A stretch of 64,000 nt of DNA. It comes from Pantoea rodasii (lineage in GTDB: Bacteria > Pseudomonadota > Gammaproteobacteria > Enterobacterales > Enterobacteriaceae). Below, piece after piece: positions 49,939-60,210 of the stretch. Each line of letters opens with the position of its first letter. Within the stretch, counting starts at the first letter, position 1. The stretch lies in the NCBI RefSeq assembly GCF_002095465.1, contig NZ_MLFP01000011.1, positions 1 through 64,000 of the forward strand, read 5' to 3'. Made by a program: the position numbers and the translations under genes. The notes beneath the pieces were generated by a model that was not told the DNA's origin, ran no database searches, and worked only from the letters and a program-made list of their open reading frames with translations.

Positions 49939-51893
49939 GCCAGATCCTCCTGCGGTACTTTTTTACGCGAGCGGTAACGCGGATCCAGCAGGCACAGTAA
50001 GCCACCCAGCGCCATAAACACCCCGCCGAACCAGATCCAGCGCACAAACGGTTTGTAGTAAATGCGCACCGCCCATGAACCATCATCCAGCTCTTCGCCT
50101 AACGCGGCATAGAGATCGCGGGTGAAACCGCCGCTGATTGCCGCCTCGGTCATCATGGTGCGTGCCGCCGTGTAGAAGCGTTTTTCCGCATGCAGTACCG
50201 CTTCAAATTTACCGTCGCGCGTCACGTCAATAACCGCCACACCGCCGCTGTAGTTCGGCCCTTGCAGGTTGTGCACATCGCGGAAAATGAAGTGATAGTT
50301 GTGAATATCTGCGGTATCGCCGGACTTCATGCGCACATCACGCTCTACGCTGTATTGCGTGCTGAAAGCGATGCCCACCACGGTGACTGCCACGCCAAGA
50401 TGGCCGAGCACCATGCCCCAGTGGCTGCGTGATAAATGGCGCAGGCCTTTGAAGAAACTGTGACGATGGGTCGCGCGCTCGTGCAATTCCATCAACGTCA
50501 GCATAATCACCCAGATCGCCATCAGCAAACCAATCACCGTCATCGCTTCGATGCGATCCTGCAGCAGCCACGGTAGCGCGATAGACAGAATCAACGTCAC
50601 CAGCAAGCCGACACCCAGGCGTTTCCACAACTTTTGCGGCTCATCACGACGCCAGCGCACCAGCGGACCGATGCCCATCATCAGCGCCATCGGTGCCATC
50701 AACCACGTAAACATGGTGTTGAAGAACGGTTCGCCGACAGAGATGCTGCCCAAACCAAGCTGCTTGTGCACCAGCGGCAACAGCGTACCCAGCAGCACCA
50801 CCAGCATGGCGGCAATCAACAACACGTTATTGCCCAGCAGGAAGGATTCACGCGACCAGGCTTCGCTCTGCACGCGGCTGCGCACCTTGCCACCTTTAAT
50901 CGCATACAGCAGCAATGAGCTGCCAATCACAATCACCAGGAAGGCGAGGATAAACATGCCACGTGCCGGATCCGAGGCAAACGAGTGCACGGAGACCAAC
51001 ACGCCGGAGCGCACCAGGAAGGTGCCCAGCAGGCTTAGCGAGAATGCGGTGATGGCGAGCAGTACGGTCCACGATTTGAAACTGCCGCGTTTTTCCGTTA
51101 CCGCCAGCGAGTGCATCAGCGCGGTGCCGGCCAGCCATGGCATAAAGGAGGCATTTTCTACCGGATCCCAGAACCACCAGCCACCCCAGCCCAGTTCGTA
51201 ATAGGCCCAGGCCGAACCGAGCACGATGCCAATGGTCAGAAATACCCAGGCCGCCGTGGTCCACGGACGTGACCAACGCGCCCAGGCAGTATCCAGGCGC
51301 CCCGCCATCAGTGACGCAATAGCAAACGCAAACGCCACAGAGAAACCGACATAGCCCATATACAGCAACGGTGGATGGAAGATCAGGCCGATATCCTGCA
51401 GCATCGGATTCAGATCGTTACCATCAACCGGGAAATTCGGCAGGGTGCGGGTGAACGGATTAGACGTCAGCGTGATAAACAGCAGGAAACCGAGATTGAT
51501 CATCCCCATCACCGACAGCACGCGCGCCAGCGCATCCTGCGGCATTCCGCGGCTGAAAATCGCCACCGCTACCGTCCAGGTGCTGAGCAGCAGTACCCAT
51601 AGCAGCAGTGATCCTTCGTGCGCTCCCCATGTGGCCGCAATACGGTAGTAAACCGGCAACAGGGTATTGGAGTTGGTGGCAACGTAGGCCACGCTAAAAT
51701 CGTTAACGATAAACGCATGCACTAATAACACGAAGGCGGCGACGATACAGGTAAACATGCCCCAGGCCAGCGGACGAGCCATCGCCATCAAGCGCGCGTC
51801 CTGACGGGCTGCACCCCATAGCGGGTAAATACTTAATAGCAGCGCTAATCCCAGCGCCAGGCACAGCAGAAAGCTGCCAATTTCCGGCATCAT
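49935..51893 (-). CDS. ccmF: Haem lyase subunit CcmF
   Basis: A 652-aa polytopic membrane protein forming, with CcmH and CcmI, the complex that attaches haem to apocytochrome c. It has the haem-handling WWD signature ([18 protein letters not shown]) and about 15 helices, with conserved histidines such as [14 protein letters not shown]. The usual family length. It overlaps ccmE by four bases. Confidence 0.96.
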   Translation of the reverse strand: MMPEIGSFLLCLALGLALLLSIYPLWGAARQDARLMAMARPLAWGMFTCIVAAFVLLVHAFIVNDFSVAYVATNSNTLLPVYYRIAATWGAHEGSLLLWVLLLSTWTVAVAIFSRGMPQDALARVLSVMGMINLGFLLFITLTSNPFTRTLPNFPVDGNDLNPMLQDIGLIFHPPLLYMGYVGFSVAFAFAIASLMAGRLDTAWARWSRPWTTAAWVFLTIGIVLGSAWAYYELGWGGWWFWDPVENASFMPWLAGTALMHSLAVTEKRGSFKSWTVLLAITAFSLSLLGTFLVRSGVLVSVHSFASDPARGMFILAFLVIVIGSSLLLYAIKGGKVRSRVQSEAWSRESFLLGNNVLLIAAMLVVLLGTLLPLVHKQLGLGSISVGEPFFNTMFTWLMAPMALMMGIGPLVRWRRDEPQKLWKRLGVGLLVTLILSIALPWLLQDRIEAMTVIGLLMAIWVIMLTLMELHERATHRHSFFKGLRHLSRSHWGMVLGHLGVAVTVVGIAFSTQYSVERDVRMKSGDTADIHNYHFIFRDVHNLQGPNYSGGVAVIDVTRDGKFEAVLHAEKRFYTAARTMMTEAAISGGFTRDLYAALGEELDDGSWAVRIYYKPFVRWIWFGGVFMALGGLLCLLDPRYRSRKKVPQEDLA

Positions 51894-52375
51894 GATTGGG
51901 CACCTGCCTGCTGATATGTCGCTGCAGGTCCTTTGTGGTTTTGCTTCATTGCATCTTCAATTTCAGGCGGAGTGTATTTTTCGTCATGTTTCGCCAGCAC
52001 TTCTTTGGCGTTGACCAGGTTGCCATCTTCCAGCACGCCCTGAGCAACAACGCCCTGCCCTTCACGGAACAAATCCGGCAAGATGCCTTCGTAGCTGACG
52101 CTGATTACGCCGTTGGCGTCATACAGTTTGAAAGAAACCGCCAGGGTCTTCGGATCGCGTTTAACGCTGCCCGGCATCACCATGCCACCGACGCGCAGGC
52201 GCTGGCCGGTTTCCGGCATCTGGTGCGCTTCACCTTTGCCGTACAGAATTTCGCTCGGGGTGTAAAACAGATCGATGTTGGAACGCAGCGCATACATCAC
52301 CAGCGATGTGGCCAAGCCTAAGCCGACCAAAATCGCCACCACCATATACAGGCGATTACGACGACGGATATTCAC
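51890..52375 (-). CDS. ccmE: Haem chaperone CcmE
   Basis: Periplasmic haem carrier with an N-terminal anchor ([20 protein letters not shown]). The covalent haem ligand is His130 in LAKHDEKY, with Tyr134 as axial ligand; both positions agree with E. coli. 161 aa. Its start lies 20 bases inside the end of ccmD. Confidence 0.96.
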   Translation of the reverse strand: MNIRRRNRLYMVVAILVGLGLATSLVMYALRSNIDLFYTPSEILYGKGEAHQMPETGQRLRVGGMVMPGSVKRDPKTLAVSFKLYDANGVISVSYEGILPDLFREGQGVVAQGVLEDGNLVNAKEVLAKHDEKYTPPEIEDAMKQNHKGPAATYQQAGAQS

Positions 52376-52604
52376 ACGGATTCTCCTGCTGCTTCACTGG
52401 CAGTTTTTTCGATTTGGCCGCGCGGATGCGGCGCTCCCGGGATTGACGTTGGCGAATCTCAGCCAACAAACGGCGACGGAACAGCACGGTGTGCAGCACC
52501 AAACCGAACAACGGGATTAACGTGAGGATAACGGCGAGCCAAACATAGAAGGCATAACCGCCCATGGCGAAGAAATCGCTCCATGATGCGAAAGCTGGGG
52601 TCAT
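52356..52604 (-). CDS. ccmD: Haem exporter accessory protein CcmD
   Basis: A small membrane protein of 82 aa with one helix ([21 protein letters not shown]) and a basic tail, needed to release haem-loaded CcmE from CcmABC. Its end overlaps the ccmE start, and its start overlaps the ccmC stop by four bases. Confidence 0.92.
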   Translation of the reverse strand: MTPAFASWSDFFAMGGYAFYVWLAVILTLIPLFGLVLHTVLFRRRLLAEIRQRQSRERRIRAAKSKKLPVKQQENPCEYPSS

Positions 52605-53347
52605 GCTTTGCGCCCTCCCTGTGCCACATCAATCGCCCACGGACGATGACGCTCGGTGAACAGGATCAGGTTACGCAGGCGCATTAGTGTCAGAGCGCCA
52701 AACACCAGCAGATAACCGAGAATGGCCCAGCGCAGTGGCGTTCGCATGCTTGGCGCAATCGCCTGCTGCAAAATGCCCGACGACCCCTGATGTAGCGTAT
52801 TCCACCACTGCACCGAGAAGTGAATAATTGGCAGATTAACTACACCGACCAGAATCAGGATACCGGCGGCACGACCGGCGGTGCGGCGATCGTCAAACGA
52901 GTGATAGAGTGCAATCACGCCCATATAGATGAACAGCAGCACCAGTTCCGATGTCAGGCGGGCATCCCAAATCCACCAGGTGCCCCACATCGGTTTGCCC
53001 CATGCGGAGCCGGTGATCAACGCGATAAAGGTAAACACGGCACCAATCGGTGCCATCGCGGTGGACACTAAATCGGCCATCTTCATCTGCCACACCAGGC
53101 CAATGAATGCCGCAATCGCCATGGAAGCGTAAACGCCCATTGACCACATCGCCGCAGGCACGTGAATGTACATAATACGGAAGCTGTTGCCTTGCTGATA
53201 ATCTGCCGGAGCAAAGCCAAAGCCCCACACCCAACCGAGCAGCAGTGTTGCCACGCCAAGCACGGCGAACCACGGAATTAAGCGACCGCATAGCTGGTAA
53301 AGCCGCTCAGGCTTTGCCCACTGGTGTAACCATTTCCACATTTGCAT
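52601..53347 (-). CDS. ccmC: Haem exporter permease CcmC
   Basis: Six-helix membrane protein of 248 aa that loads haem onto CcmE. The WWD motif is WGTWWIWDARLTSELVLLF, flanked by periplasmic histidines. It lies 50 bases downstream of ccmB. Confidence 0.95.
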   Translation of the reverse strand: MQMWKWLHQWAKPERLYQLCGRLIPWFAVLGVATLLLGWVWGFGFAPADYQQGNSFRIMYIHVPAAMWSMGVYASMAIAAFIGLVWQMKMADLVSTAMAPIGAVFTFIALITGSAWGKPMWGTWWIWDARLTSELVLLFIYMGVIALYHSFDDRRTAGRAAGILILVGVVNLPIIHFSVQWWNTLHQGSSGILQQAIAPSMRTPLRWAILGYLLVFGALTLMRLRNLILFTERHRPWAIDVAQGGRKA

Positions 53348-53397
53348 AGCTCACAATAAAAAGAATTCGGATTCCGGCTGCTCTGAGGCGGCACGGA

Positions 53398-54066
53398 TTA
53401 ATGCAGACTGATGCGCAAGGCCGCGGCAGTTGCGAACGGCGAAAGTGTTGCGCTCACTGCCAGCATCGCGCCAAGAATTGCCAGATAACCTCCGATCGGC
53501 AATCCCTGACCGGCGGCATCAATCGCCGCGCTGGCAAAAATCAGGACAGGTATCGACAACGGCAATACCAGTAAACTCAGAAGTACGCCGCCGCGCCGCA
53601 GCCCGACGGTCAGACCGGTGCCAATCGCACCGAGGAAACTCAAAGTCGGCGTGCCGAGTAATAGGGTTAGCGCCATCGCGCGCCAGCCGGGAAAATCCAG
53701 CGACAGCAGTAATGCCGCCAGCGGTGACAATAAAATCAGCGGCAGCCCGGTGATCAGCCAGTGTGCGATCACTTTTCCCAGCACCGTCACCGGTAGCGGC
53801 GTTGGCAGCAAAAGTAGTTGCTCCAGCGAACCATCCAGAAAATCGTCACGAAACAGTCGTTCAAGGGCCAGCAATGAGGCTAATAACGCAGCGACCCATG
53901 CAATCCCCGGCGCAATGCGCGCCAGTTGCTGTGGATCCGGCCCGATACCTAACGGAAACAGGGTGATAACAATCAGGAAAAACCACAGCGGATTAATCAC
54001 TTCTGCACCGCTACGGAACGCAATTTTTAATTCGCGCTGAATCACTCGGCCTAACATTAAGCCCAC
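53398..54066 (-). CDS. ccmB: Haem exporter permease CcmB
   Basis: Six-helix ABC permease subunit of 222 aa, partner of CcmA. The N-terminal [23 protein letters not shown] and [17 protein letters not shown] are characteristic. Its start overlaps the end of ccmA by ten bases. Confidence 0.94.
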   Translation of the reverse strand: MGLMLGRVIQRELKIAFRSGAEVINPLWFFLIVITLFPLGIGPDPQQLARIAPGIAWVAALLASLLALERLFRDDFLDGSLEQLLLLPTPLPVTVLGKVIAHWLITGLPLILLSPLAALLLSLDFPGWRAMALTLLLGTPTLSFLGAIGTGLTVGLRRGGVLLSLLVLPLSIPVLIFASAAIDAAGQGLPIGGYLAILGAMLAVSATLSPFATAAALRISLH

Positions 54067-54671
54067 TCCGTCGTCAGACGAATTTTGCGCACGCGACCAT
54101 TGTCACCTGGCAAATCCTGATGAGTGGTCAAAATCACGATGCCTCCGTTATCGGCATGTTCAGCAAAGCGCGCCATTAATTTTTCCACACCGCCTTTATC
54201 GATGGCGGTGAGCGGCTCATCGAGGATCCACACCGTTGCCGGGCTGAGCCACAGTCGCGCCAGTGCCACACGTCGTTGCTGCCCGGCCGATAACTGCGCA
54301 ACCGGCACCTCTTCATATCCCAGCAAATTGACGTGTTCTAGTGCGTCAAAAATGGCCTCTTCATCACGATGACCGTGCCAGAAATGGAGATTCTCCAGAG
54401 GCGAGAGTACCGACTTCACGCCAGGATGATGGCCAAGATAAAGCAGGTTTTGGTGCCATATTTCGCGCTGCTGGCGAATCAGCTGCGATTGCCATATCAC
54501 ATCACCCTCTTCTGGCCGACTTAAGCCGGCCAGCAGGCGCAACAGTGAGGTTTTTCCTGCGCCGTTAGGGCCTTCAATTTGCACAATGTCACCCGGTTGC
54601 ACATGGAAGCTCAGCCCATGAAACAGGGTTCGCTCATCACGAACGCATGAGAGATTAATGACTTCGAGCAT
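54057..54671 (-). CDS. ccmA: Haem exporter ATP-binding protein CcmA
   Basis: ABC ATPase of 204 aa whose ATP hydrolysis releases holo-CcmE from CcmC. Walker [10 protein letters not shown] (residues 34-42), signature [13 protein letters not shown], Walker [13 protein letters not shown]. The start at 54671 (MLEVINLSC) is that of the family; the frame extends upstream to 54764 without similarity. First gene of the nine-gene ccm operon, divergent from yfdC. Confidence 0.94.
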   Translation of the reverse strand: MLEVINLSCVRDERTLFHGLSFHVQPGDIVQIEGPNGAGKTSLLRLLAGLSRPEEGDVIWQSQLIRQQREIWHQNLLYLGHHPGVKSVLSPLENLHFWHGHRDEEAIFDALEHVNLLGYEEVPVAQLSAGQQRRVALARLWLSPATVWILDEPLTAIDKGGVEKLMARFAEHADNGGIVILTTHQDLPGDNGRVRKIRLTTEWA

Positions 54672-54915
54672 GAAAGAGGGAATCGCAGCAGTGAAAAGAG
54701 GCGGGGATAATACCACAATGAATCTGTGGGCCGAAGTCTGTGAGGTGGCTCTCACTTCCCTCAAAGGGGGTATTCGTGCGCATCAGATCAAGGAATTGCG
54801 CAAAAAATCGCCTCAGTTAAAATCTTGTTACTCTTAAATTGAATCTTCGTAACATTTCGCCCTTGATAAAACCGTCTACGCTTATTACGCGCTGGCATTA
54901 TCACCGGGAGAAAAC

Positions 54916-55834
54916 ATGAAGCAATCACCATCCATTTCAGAACATGACAACGATGTTGAAAGCGATGAGAAGGACCAGGGAAAAGAGATAGAAGTGGATG
55001 AAGATGCCCTGCCTCGCGGGCTGCGGCGATTCATGAAGAGATTCGGCAGGACGGGGAGAAGGAGTTAGAGCGTGATGGTATGGCCTTATTGTGGTCTGCC
55101 ATAGCGGCCGGGCTTTCGATGAGCGCTTCGCTGATGGCAAAAGGCATTTTCCATGTGCATCTGGAAGAGGTGCCGGGCGGTTTTTTGCTAGAGAATCTGG
55201 GTTACACCTTTGGCTTTGTCATCGTCATCATGGCGCGTCAGCAATTGTTCACAGAAAACACCGTCACCGCTGTTTTACCGGTTATGCACAAACCTACCGG
55301 TGGAAATTTCTTACTGCTATTACGCCTGTGGGGCGTGGTATTGGCGGGAAATTTGATCGGCACCGCGCTGGGTGCATTGGCGTTTAATCACATGCCGATT
55401 TTTGACGATGCGACGCGGCAGGCCTTCACCGTGATCAGCGAGAAGGTAATGGATAACTCCCCCAGCGAGATGTTTGCTAATGCCGTTATTTCAGGTTGGA
55501 TCATCGCCACCATGGTTTGGATGTTCCCTTATGCGGGCGCGGCAAAATCGTGGTGATTGTGATGATGACCTGGCTGGTGGCGCTGGGCGATTTGGCCCAT
55601 ATTGTGGTCGGATCGGTGGAAGTGCTGTATTTGGTGTTTGCCGGCACCCTGCCCTGGCAGGAGTTTCTCTGGCCGTTCGCCCTTCCCACGCTGCTGGGGA
55701 ATATTACCGGCGGTACGTTGATTTTTGCGCTGATCAGCCATGCTCAAATTCGCAATGATATGAGCGAAGCGGCGAAGGCTAAAGCGAAGGCGGAGCAGAA
55801 GCGCAAAGAGAAAGCACAGAAGAAACAACAGTGA
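54916..55834 (+). pseudogene. yfdC: Formate/nitrite-channel family protein YfdC, two base deletions
   Basis: An inner-membrane FNT-family protein of unknown substrate (306 aa when repaired). The acidic N-terminus from the ATG at 54916 is lost near 55013, where one more base gives DALPSRAAAIHEEIRQDGEK. The frame is lost again at AAAA (55544-55547), where a fifth A gives AGAAKIVVIVMMTWLVALGD. Between the breaks the FNT core is clear (ALLWSAIAAGLSMSASLMAK, LENLGYTFGFVIVIMARQQL, TENTV). Both losses look like sequencing errors. In E. coli yfdC lies beside argW, as here. Confidence 0.85.
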
Positions 55835-55882
55835 AATGTGGCACGACATTGTTGATAGATTGAGCAAACAGGATTTACGCGG

Positions 55883-55911
55883 TTAAATTCTGCTGGTTGG
55901 TACGCTATACT
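55883..55911 (+). promoter_or_regulatory. Promoter of the tRNA-Arg gene
   Basis: TATACT (55906-55911) is a good -10, with a weak TTAAAT 17 bases upstream. The GC-rich stretch GCGCGCC before the tRNA resembles the discriminator of growth-rate controlled stable RNA promoters. Confidence 0.55.
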
Positions 55912-55920
55912 GCGCGCCGC

Positions 55921-55995
55921 GTCTCCTTAGTTAAATGGATATAACGAGCCCCTCCTAAGGGCTAGTTGCAGGTTCGATTCCTGCAGGGGACACCA
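55921..55995 (+). tRNA. argW: tRNA-Arg, anticodon CCU
   Basis: A 75-nt tRNA with encoded CCA. The anticodon stem AGCCC/GGGCT encloses loop CTCCTAA with anticodon CCT at 55954-55956, reading the rare codon AGG. The T arm is GTTCGATTC. It is nearly identical to E. coli argW; the acceptor strand differs as GTCTCCT against GTCCTCT, moving the G-U pair one step. argW is a known integration site for temperate phages, but I found no second copy of its 3' end in the window. Confidence 0.96.
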
Positions 55996-56015
55996 GTTCA
56001 GACATTCCTCCCTCC

Positions 56016-56288
56016 TTAAAACAGCCAGCGAGCTATACCCAAGCTGAGTCCAGTTGCGCTCATTATTGCGCCCAAGATCCATTTGGTTTGTTTTGTCATC
56101 TCTATATGAATTTTGGCGATCTCTACATGCGTTTTGGCGATTTCCTGATGTAAATCGGCTTTCGTTACGTAGTTAGACTTGATCACCGCCAGGTCGGTTT
56201 TCACCGTTTCCATATCGGTTTTCAACGTTTTAATATCTGTCTTCATTTCAGATACATCGGCTTCAAGCTTTGACACGCGCATTTCCAT
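56016..56288 (-). CDS. Small coiled-coil membrane-anchored protein
   Basis: A 90-aa protein, not assigned to a named gene. The first 70 residues are an amphipathic coiled coil with a repeating Lys-Thr-Asp unit (MKTDIKTLKTDMETVKTDLA), and the last 20 form a hydrophobic helix (WILGAIMSATGLSLGIARWL). The design resembles small phage-type coiled-coil/holin-associated proteins, and the place beside a tRNA suggests an acquired gene. The start at 56288 has GGAG eight bases upstream; a Met two codons later is possible. Confidence 0.7.
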   Translation of the reverse strand: MEMRVSKLEADVSEMKTDIKTLKTDMETVKTDLAVIKSNYVTKADLHQEIAKTHVEIAKIHIEMTKQTKWILGAIMSATGLSLGIARWLF

Positions 56289-56460
56289 CGTTACCACTCC
56301 GCATAAGCTGAACATGTAATTATCACATTAAAAACAACATGTTAATGGATGGAATTCTATCTAAATAGAAGAAGAAATCACCATAAATAGCGATTGAGTG
56401 AATGAATCTGAGACGTTTCTCGGAGTTAGAACCTGCCTGTTCCAGGCAATTACAGTGAAA

Positions 56461-57335
56461 TCAAAGCGGGTGCGCGTTTTGGCGCCATGCGGAAGGGGTT
56501 ACGCCATGCAACTGGCGGAAACGGTTACTGAAGTGACTGGACGAGTGGAAACCGCAGCGTAGCGCGATTTCTGTTAACGGAAGAGTACTGAACTTCAGCA
56601 GTTGCAATGCAGTGTCCATACGGCGGCGCATCACGAACTGATGGGGCGCTTCGCCCACGCTGCTGCGGAACATGCGCGCAAAGTGATACTCACTCAAGGC
56701 AGCTTCTGCAGCTAATTGCGCCAGCGTTAAAGGCTGATCTAACTGAGCATCAATAAACGCCAGCACACGGCGCAGCACCGCTGGCGCTAATCCACCGCGC
56801 ACCTGTGGCGCCTGCCATTGCACCTCGCTGTAACGCTGCAAAAGGTGCGTCATTAACAACGTTGAGGCGCTGCTCAACATCAGCTGGTTGGCGGGTTGCT
56901 GCCAGTCCACGCTCAACAGAAAATGGCGATAAAGCTGCGTGATGCGATCATCATCGGCAAAGATTTTTCATGCAGATTAAGCTGTGCCGGACTGCGATCC
57001 CAAATCTGTTCGCCAAGATGGCGCAGATGCTCGTCAGTACAGTAAAGATGCACAAATGAGAGATCCGCGCGCAGATCCCATGTTGATTCAATGCCAGAAG
57101 GCATCAAACAAAATCTGTCCGGTCCACCACCATTGCGCCAGCCGTGTTCGGTTTTATGCCAGGTGTCGTAGCCATCTGCGGTATACAGGCTCAACGTATG
57201 ATGATCGCTGAGGTTGGTCACACGATCGCCGCTATTGAACCAAGCCGCCAACTTGATGCCACCCGACAGCTGCACGCTATCGCGCAGTTGCGCTTTATGG
57301 CGCTGCAGCATGTCAAAGGTCTGATAGTCGGGCAT
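56461..57335 (-). pseudogene. AraC-family regulator, one base deletion
   Basis: When repaired, a 291-aa regulator with a cupin-like N-terminal half (GGGPDRFCLMPSGIESTWDL) and a C-terminal double helix-turn-helix (LTLAQLAAEAALSEYHFARM and LTEIALRCGFHSSSHFSNRF). The break is in the T run at 56964-56968: one more base on the coding strand (CATGAAAAA[A]TC) restores HEKIFADDDRITQLYRHFLL and joins the halves. It is divergent from an EamA exporter 181 bases away, its probable target. Confidence 0.82.
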
Positions 57336-57516
57336 CAAAGGGGTCCACTCACAGGTTAATGAGCATAGTTTACGGATCTCCGCGGCCAGAGAACAGGCCA
57401 GCACAGGACATCAGCGTAAAAAGCGCAAGATTTTGCAATTACCACGCAACCGCATGCAAGCCGATAGCCCTCCGATCCATCAAACTATGGGCAATGATTT
57501 TGCTGGAGAGCATGCG

Positions 57517-58416
57517 ATGAATATTGTGTTGTACCTCGCGGTGGTGTTGATCTGGGGCACCACCTGGATTGCTATTTTTCTGCAACAGGAAGCCGCCAAC
57601 ACGCCAGTTCTGGTGGCGGTATTCTGGCGCTTCCTGTTGGCATCAGTGCTAATGCTGGTGATCCTAAAACTGATAAAACGCCTGCGTCCGCTGGACAAAC
57701 AGGATCACCTATTCTGCTTGCTGCAGGGTTGCTGTGTTTTTGGGTTCAATTTCGTCTGTTTCTATCATGCGGCAGCGTGGATCAGCAGTGGATTAGAGTC
57801 GGTGATCTTCTCGATGGCGGTGCTGTATAACGCCCTCAACAGCTGGATATTCTTCCGTCAGCGCCCGCCGTTTCGTCTGCTGCCAGCGGCAGTGCTCGGC
57901 TTGGGGGGAATTGTTGCTTTATTCTGGAATGACATTCAGGCAGCGCATCCGGCTCCACAACTGTTGTGGGGTGTAGGACTGAGCGCTTTGGGCACTCTCG
58001 GCTTCTCATTCGGCAATATGATCTCCACTCGTCACCAGCGCCGCCAGCGTGATGTACTCACCACCAACAGTTATGCCATGTTTTATGGCGCGATCATCAT
58101 GGCAATTGTAGCCCTTCTGAACGGCGATTCACTTGCTCCCGCGTTCAATCTGCAATGGCTTGGCTCAATGAGCTATCTGGCGATTTTTGGTTCAGTGCTG
58201 GGATTTGGTGCCTATTTCACGCTGGTGGGTCGTATTGGAGCCAGCCAGGCCGCCTACAGTACGCTGTTGTTTCCGTTGGTCGCACTGACACTGTCGACGG
58301 TTTATGAAGGATACCAGTGGCACAGCAATGCGATTGTCGGGTTGGTGATGATTTTGGCGGGTAACATGGTGATGTTTGTGCGCTGGCCCACGGCACGAAA
58401 ATTACGTCTGGCCTAA
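57517..58416 (+). CDS. EamA/DMT family transporter
   Basis: A 299-aa, ten-helix exporter with two EamA halves; it begins MNIVLYLAVVLIWGTTWIAI and contains GFNFVCFYHAAAWISSGLES and FGSVLGFGAYFTLVGRIGASQAAYS. The ATG at 57517 has GGAGA seven bases upstream. It is divergent from the AraC-type gene. The pair resembles the other regulator/EamA pair at 23-25 kb in design but not closely in sequence. Substrate unknown. Confidence 0.87.
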   Translation: MNIVLYLAVVLIWGTTWIAIFLQQEAANTPVLVAVFWRFLLASVLMLVILKLIKRLRPLDKQDHLFCLLQGCCVFGFNFVCFYHAAAWISSGLESVIFSMAVLYNALNSWIFFRQRPPFRLLPAAVLGLGGIVALFWNDIQAAHPAPQLLWGVGLSALGTLGFSFGNMISTRHQRRQRDVLTTNSYAMFYGAIIMAIVALLNGDSLAPAFNLQWLGSMSYLAIFGSVLGFGAYFTLVGRIGASQAAYSTLLFPLVALTLSTVYEGYQWHSNAIVGLVMILAGNMVMFVRWPTARKLRLA

Positions 58417-58422
58417 ATAGCG

Positions 58423-58447
58423 AGAGCGGGCATTGCGCCCGCTCTTT
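58423..58447 (+). terminator. Terminator after the second EamA gene
   Basis: AGAGCGGGC / GCCCGCTCT, a nine-base perfect stem with a five-base loop, followed by TTT. It stands between convergent genes. Confidence 0.8.
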
Positions 58448-58453
58448 GGTCCT

Positions 58454-58693
58454 CTAACGCCAGCCCTGGACGCCGATATTGAGCTGGTGAGGTTTATTGA
58501 TGGCTTTTCTGGCAATCCAGTAAAGCAGAACGCGTTCATCATCTCTGTCGCGATCGGCCATAGCCAGTAATTTCAGCGACAGCGTGGATTTATTCACAGG
58601 CTGATGCTCATCGCTTAACTCGATCACCGCCTGACCGATGATGCAGCAAACTTCATCCTCGCTGGACGCGGATTCATATGCTCGGTCTTTCAT
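58454..58693 (-). CDS. YmgB/AriR-family biofilm/acid-resistance connector-like protein
   Basis: A 79-aa helical protein. The spacing of EDEVCCIIGQAVIELSDEHQ, VNKSTLSLKL and a late Arg-Lys helix recalls E. coli AriR/YmgB (E-x2-V-x-GQAV-x2-L, then VN-x3-I), small dimers that influence biofilm and the Rcs phosphorelay. The match is by pattern and short, so the name is tentative. It is probably monocistronic. Confidence 0.55.
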   Translation of the reverse strand: MKDRAYESASSEDEVCCIIGQAVIELSDEHQPVNKSTLSLKLLAMADRDRDDERVLLYWIARKAINKPHQLNIGVQGWR

Positions 58694-58830
58694 ATTTCCT
58701 CCCGTTGATTGAGTTTTAATCCTGGCAAAGTTTTGCCATTTTGCCGCGAAATGGGTGCGCTTATCACACCTGGTTACACATGTTTACCCATAGCAACCGG
58801 TGCGCTTAAAATGACATCATTGCTGTTAAA

Positions 58831-58861
58831 CGCCATTCATACCCGATTTTCTGCATTTCAT
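58831..58861 (+). promoter_or_regulatory. YpdB (PyrR)-type double repeat upstream of yhjX
   Basis: CGCCATTCAT (58831-58840) and TGCATTTCAT (58852-58861) separated by exactly 11 bases fit the published E. coli YpdB motif GGCATTTCAT-N11-GGCATTTCAT, with nine of ten bases in the second copy. It lies 98 bases before the start codon. Confidence 0.75.
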
Positions 58862-58959
58862 TCCCTGGTCCTGTCTCTTGATGCCCTGCTCCGCCCTGCG
58901 CGCGCGTAGTGCGCTTATTATCGCTGCAGATTCCGCATTCCCTGATGGGAGAGACAAAA

Positions 58960-60177
58960 ATGAAAACAGCCACATCCGCTCAATTTCAGCGTACCCGTAT
59001 GCTTACCCTTATCGGCACCATCATCACGCAGTTTGCACTGGGCTCGGTCTATACCTGGAGCCTGTTTAACGGCCAGCTGGCGCACAAGCTGGATGCACCG
59101 ATCAGCCAGGTCGCCTTCTCGTTTGGTTTACTCAGTCTTGGGTTGGCGATAGCGTCATCGCTGGCTGGGAAATTACAGGAACGTTTTGGTGTCCGTAACG
59201 TCACCATTGGCGCCGGGATACTGATGGCGATTGGATTCTGGCTGACGGCTCACGCTGATAACCTGATGATGCTGTATCTCAGCGCCGGGATTCTGGTCGG
59301 TCTGGCCGATGGTGCAGGTTATCTGATGACGCTGTCCAACTGCGTGAAGTGGTTCCCGGAGCGTAAAGGACTGATCTCAGCCTGTTCCATTGGTGCTTAT
59401 GGTTTAGGCAGCCTCGGCTTCAAGTTTATTTGTGGTGCGCTGCTGAGCACTTACGGTCTTGAAAACACCTTTATGATTTGGGGTGTGCTGGCGATGAGCA
59501 TGATTATTATCGGTGCACTGATGATGCGTGATGCGCCGGTACAAAAAGCCAATGGCAATGCTTCACACCAGGAGACAGATTACACCCTGGCGCAATCCGT
59601 GCGTTTACCGCAGTACTGGATGCTGGCACTGATGTTCCTGACGGCCTGCATGAGCGGTCTGTATGTGATTGGCGTAGCGAAAGATATCGGCGAAGGTATG
59701 GTGCATTTGACCACGCAAACCGCAGCCAATGCCGTTACCGTGATTGCCATTGCCAATCTGAGCGGTCGCCTTATTTTGGGTGTGCTCTCTGATAAGGTGG
59801 CGCGCATCCGGGTGATATCACTGGCGCAAATCGTTTCTCTGGTGGGTATGAGCATTCTGCTGTTCACCCGCATGAATGAAACCACCTTCTTCCTGTCGCT
59901 AGCATGCGTCGCCTTTAGTTTTGGCGGCACCATTACTGTGTTCCCTTCATTGATCAGTGATTTCTTTGGCCTGAATAATCTGACGAAAAACTACGGTTTG
60001 ATTTACCTCGGTTTCGGCATCGGCAGCGTAATGGGCTCATTGGTGGCTTCCGTGTTTGGCGGTTTTACCGTGACCTTTAGCTTAATCATGACGCTGCTGG
60101 TGATTTCACTGGTGCTGTCACTCAGCATCCGTCTGCCAAATCGTCAAAACGTCGCTGAACCTTTGCTGCATAATTAA
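58960..60177 (+). CDS. yhjX: Pyruvate transporter YhjX (OFA-family MFS)
   Basis: A 405-aa, twelve-helix MFS protein that follows E. coli YhjX very closely (LTLIGTIITQFALGSVYTWS, NCVKWFPERKGLISA, MLALMFLTACMSGLYVIGVA). In E. coli YhjX takes up pyruvate and is induced through the YpdA/YpdB two-component system when external pyruvate rises. The matching YpdB-type site upstream supports the same control. The ATG at 58960 follows GGGAGA. The ypdAB genes are not in this window. Confidence 0.92.
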   Translation: MKTATSAQFQRTRMLTLIGTIITQFALGSVYTWSLFNGQLAHKLDAPISQVAFSFGLLSLGLAIASSLAGKLQERFGVRNVTIGAGILMAIGFWLTAHADNLMMLYLSAGILVGLADGAGYLMTLSNCVKWFPERKGLISACSIGAYGLGSLGFKFICGALLSTYGLENTFMIWGVLAMSMIIIGALMMRDAPVQKANGNASHQETDYTLAQSVRLPQYWMLALMFLTACMSGLYVIGVAKDIGEGMVHLTTQTAANAVTVIAIANLSGRLILGVLSDKVARIRVISLAQIVSLVGMSILLFTRMNETTFFLSLACVAFSFGGTITVFPSLISDFFGLNNLTKNYGLIYLGFGIGSVMGSLVASVFGGFTVTFSLIMTLLVISLVLSLSIRLPNRQNVAEPLLHN

Positions 60178-60184
60178 CGCCATC

Positions 60185-60210
60185 AGATGCCGCATAAAAA
60201 TGCGGCATCT
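60185..60210 (+). terminator. Terminator after yhjX
   Basis: Ten-base perfect stem AGATGCCGCA / TGCGGCATCT with loop TAAAAA, followed by a pyrimidine-rich tail (CTCTTCTCC). Confidence 0.75.

Noticed and set aside
55921..57335. Prophage or integrative element at argW
   Set aside because: No integrase, no second copy of the tRNA 3' end, and the following genes are ordinary chromosomal types apart from one small coiled-coil gene.
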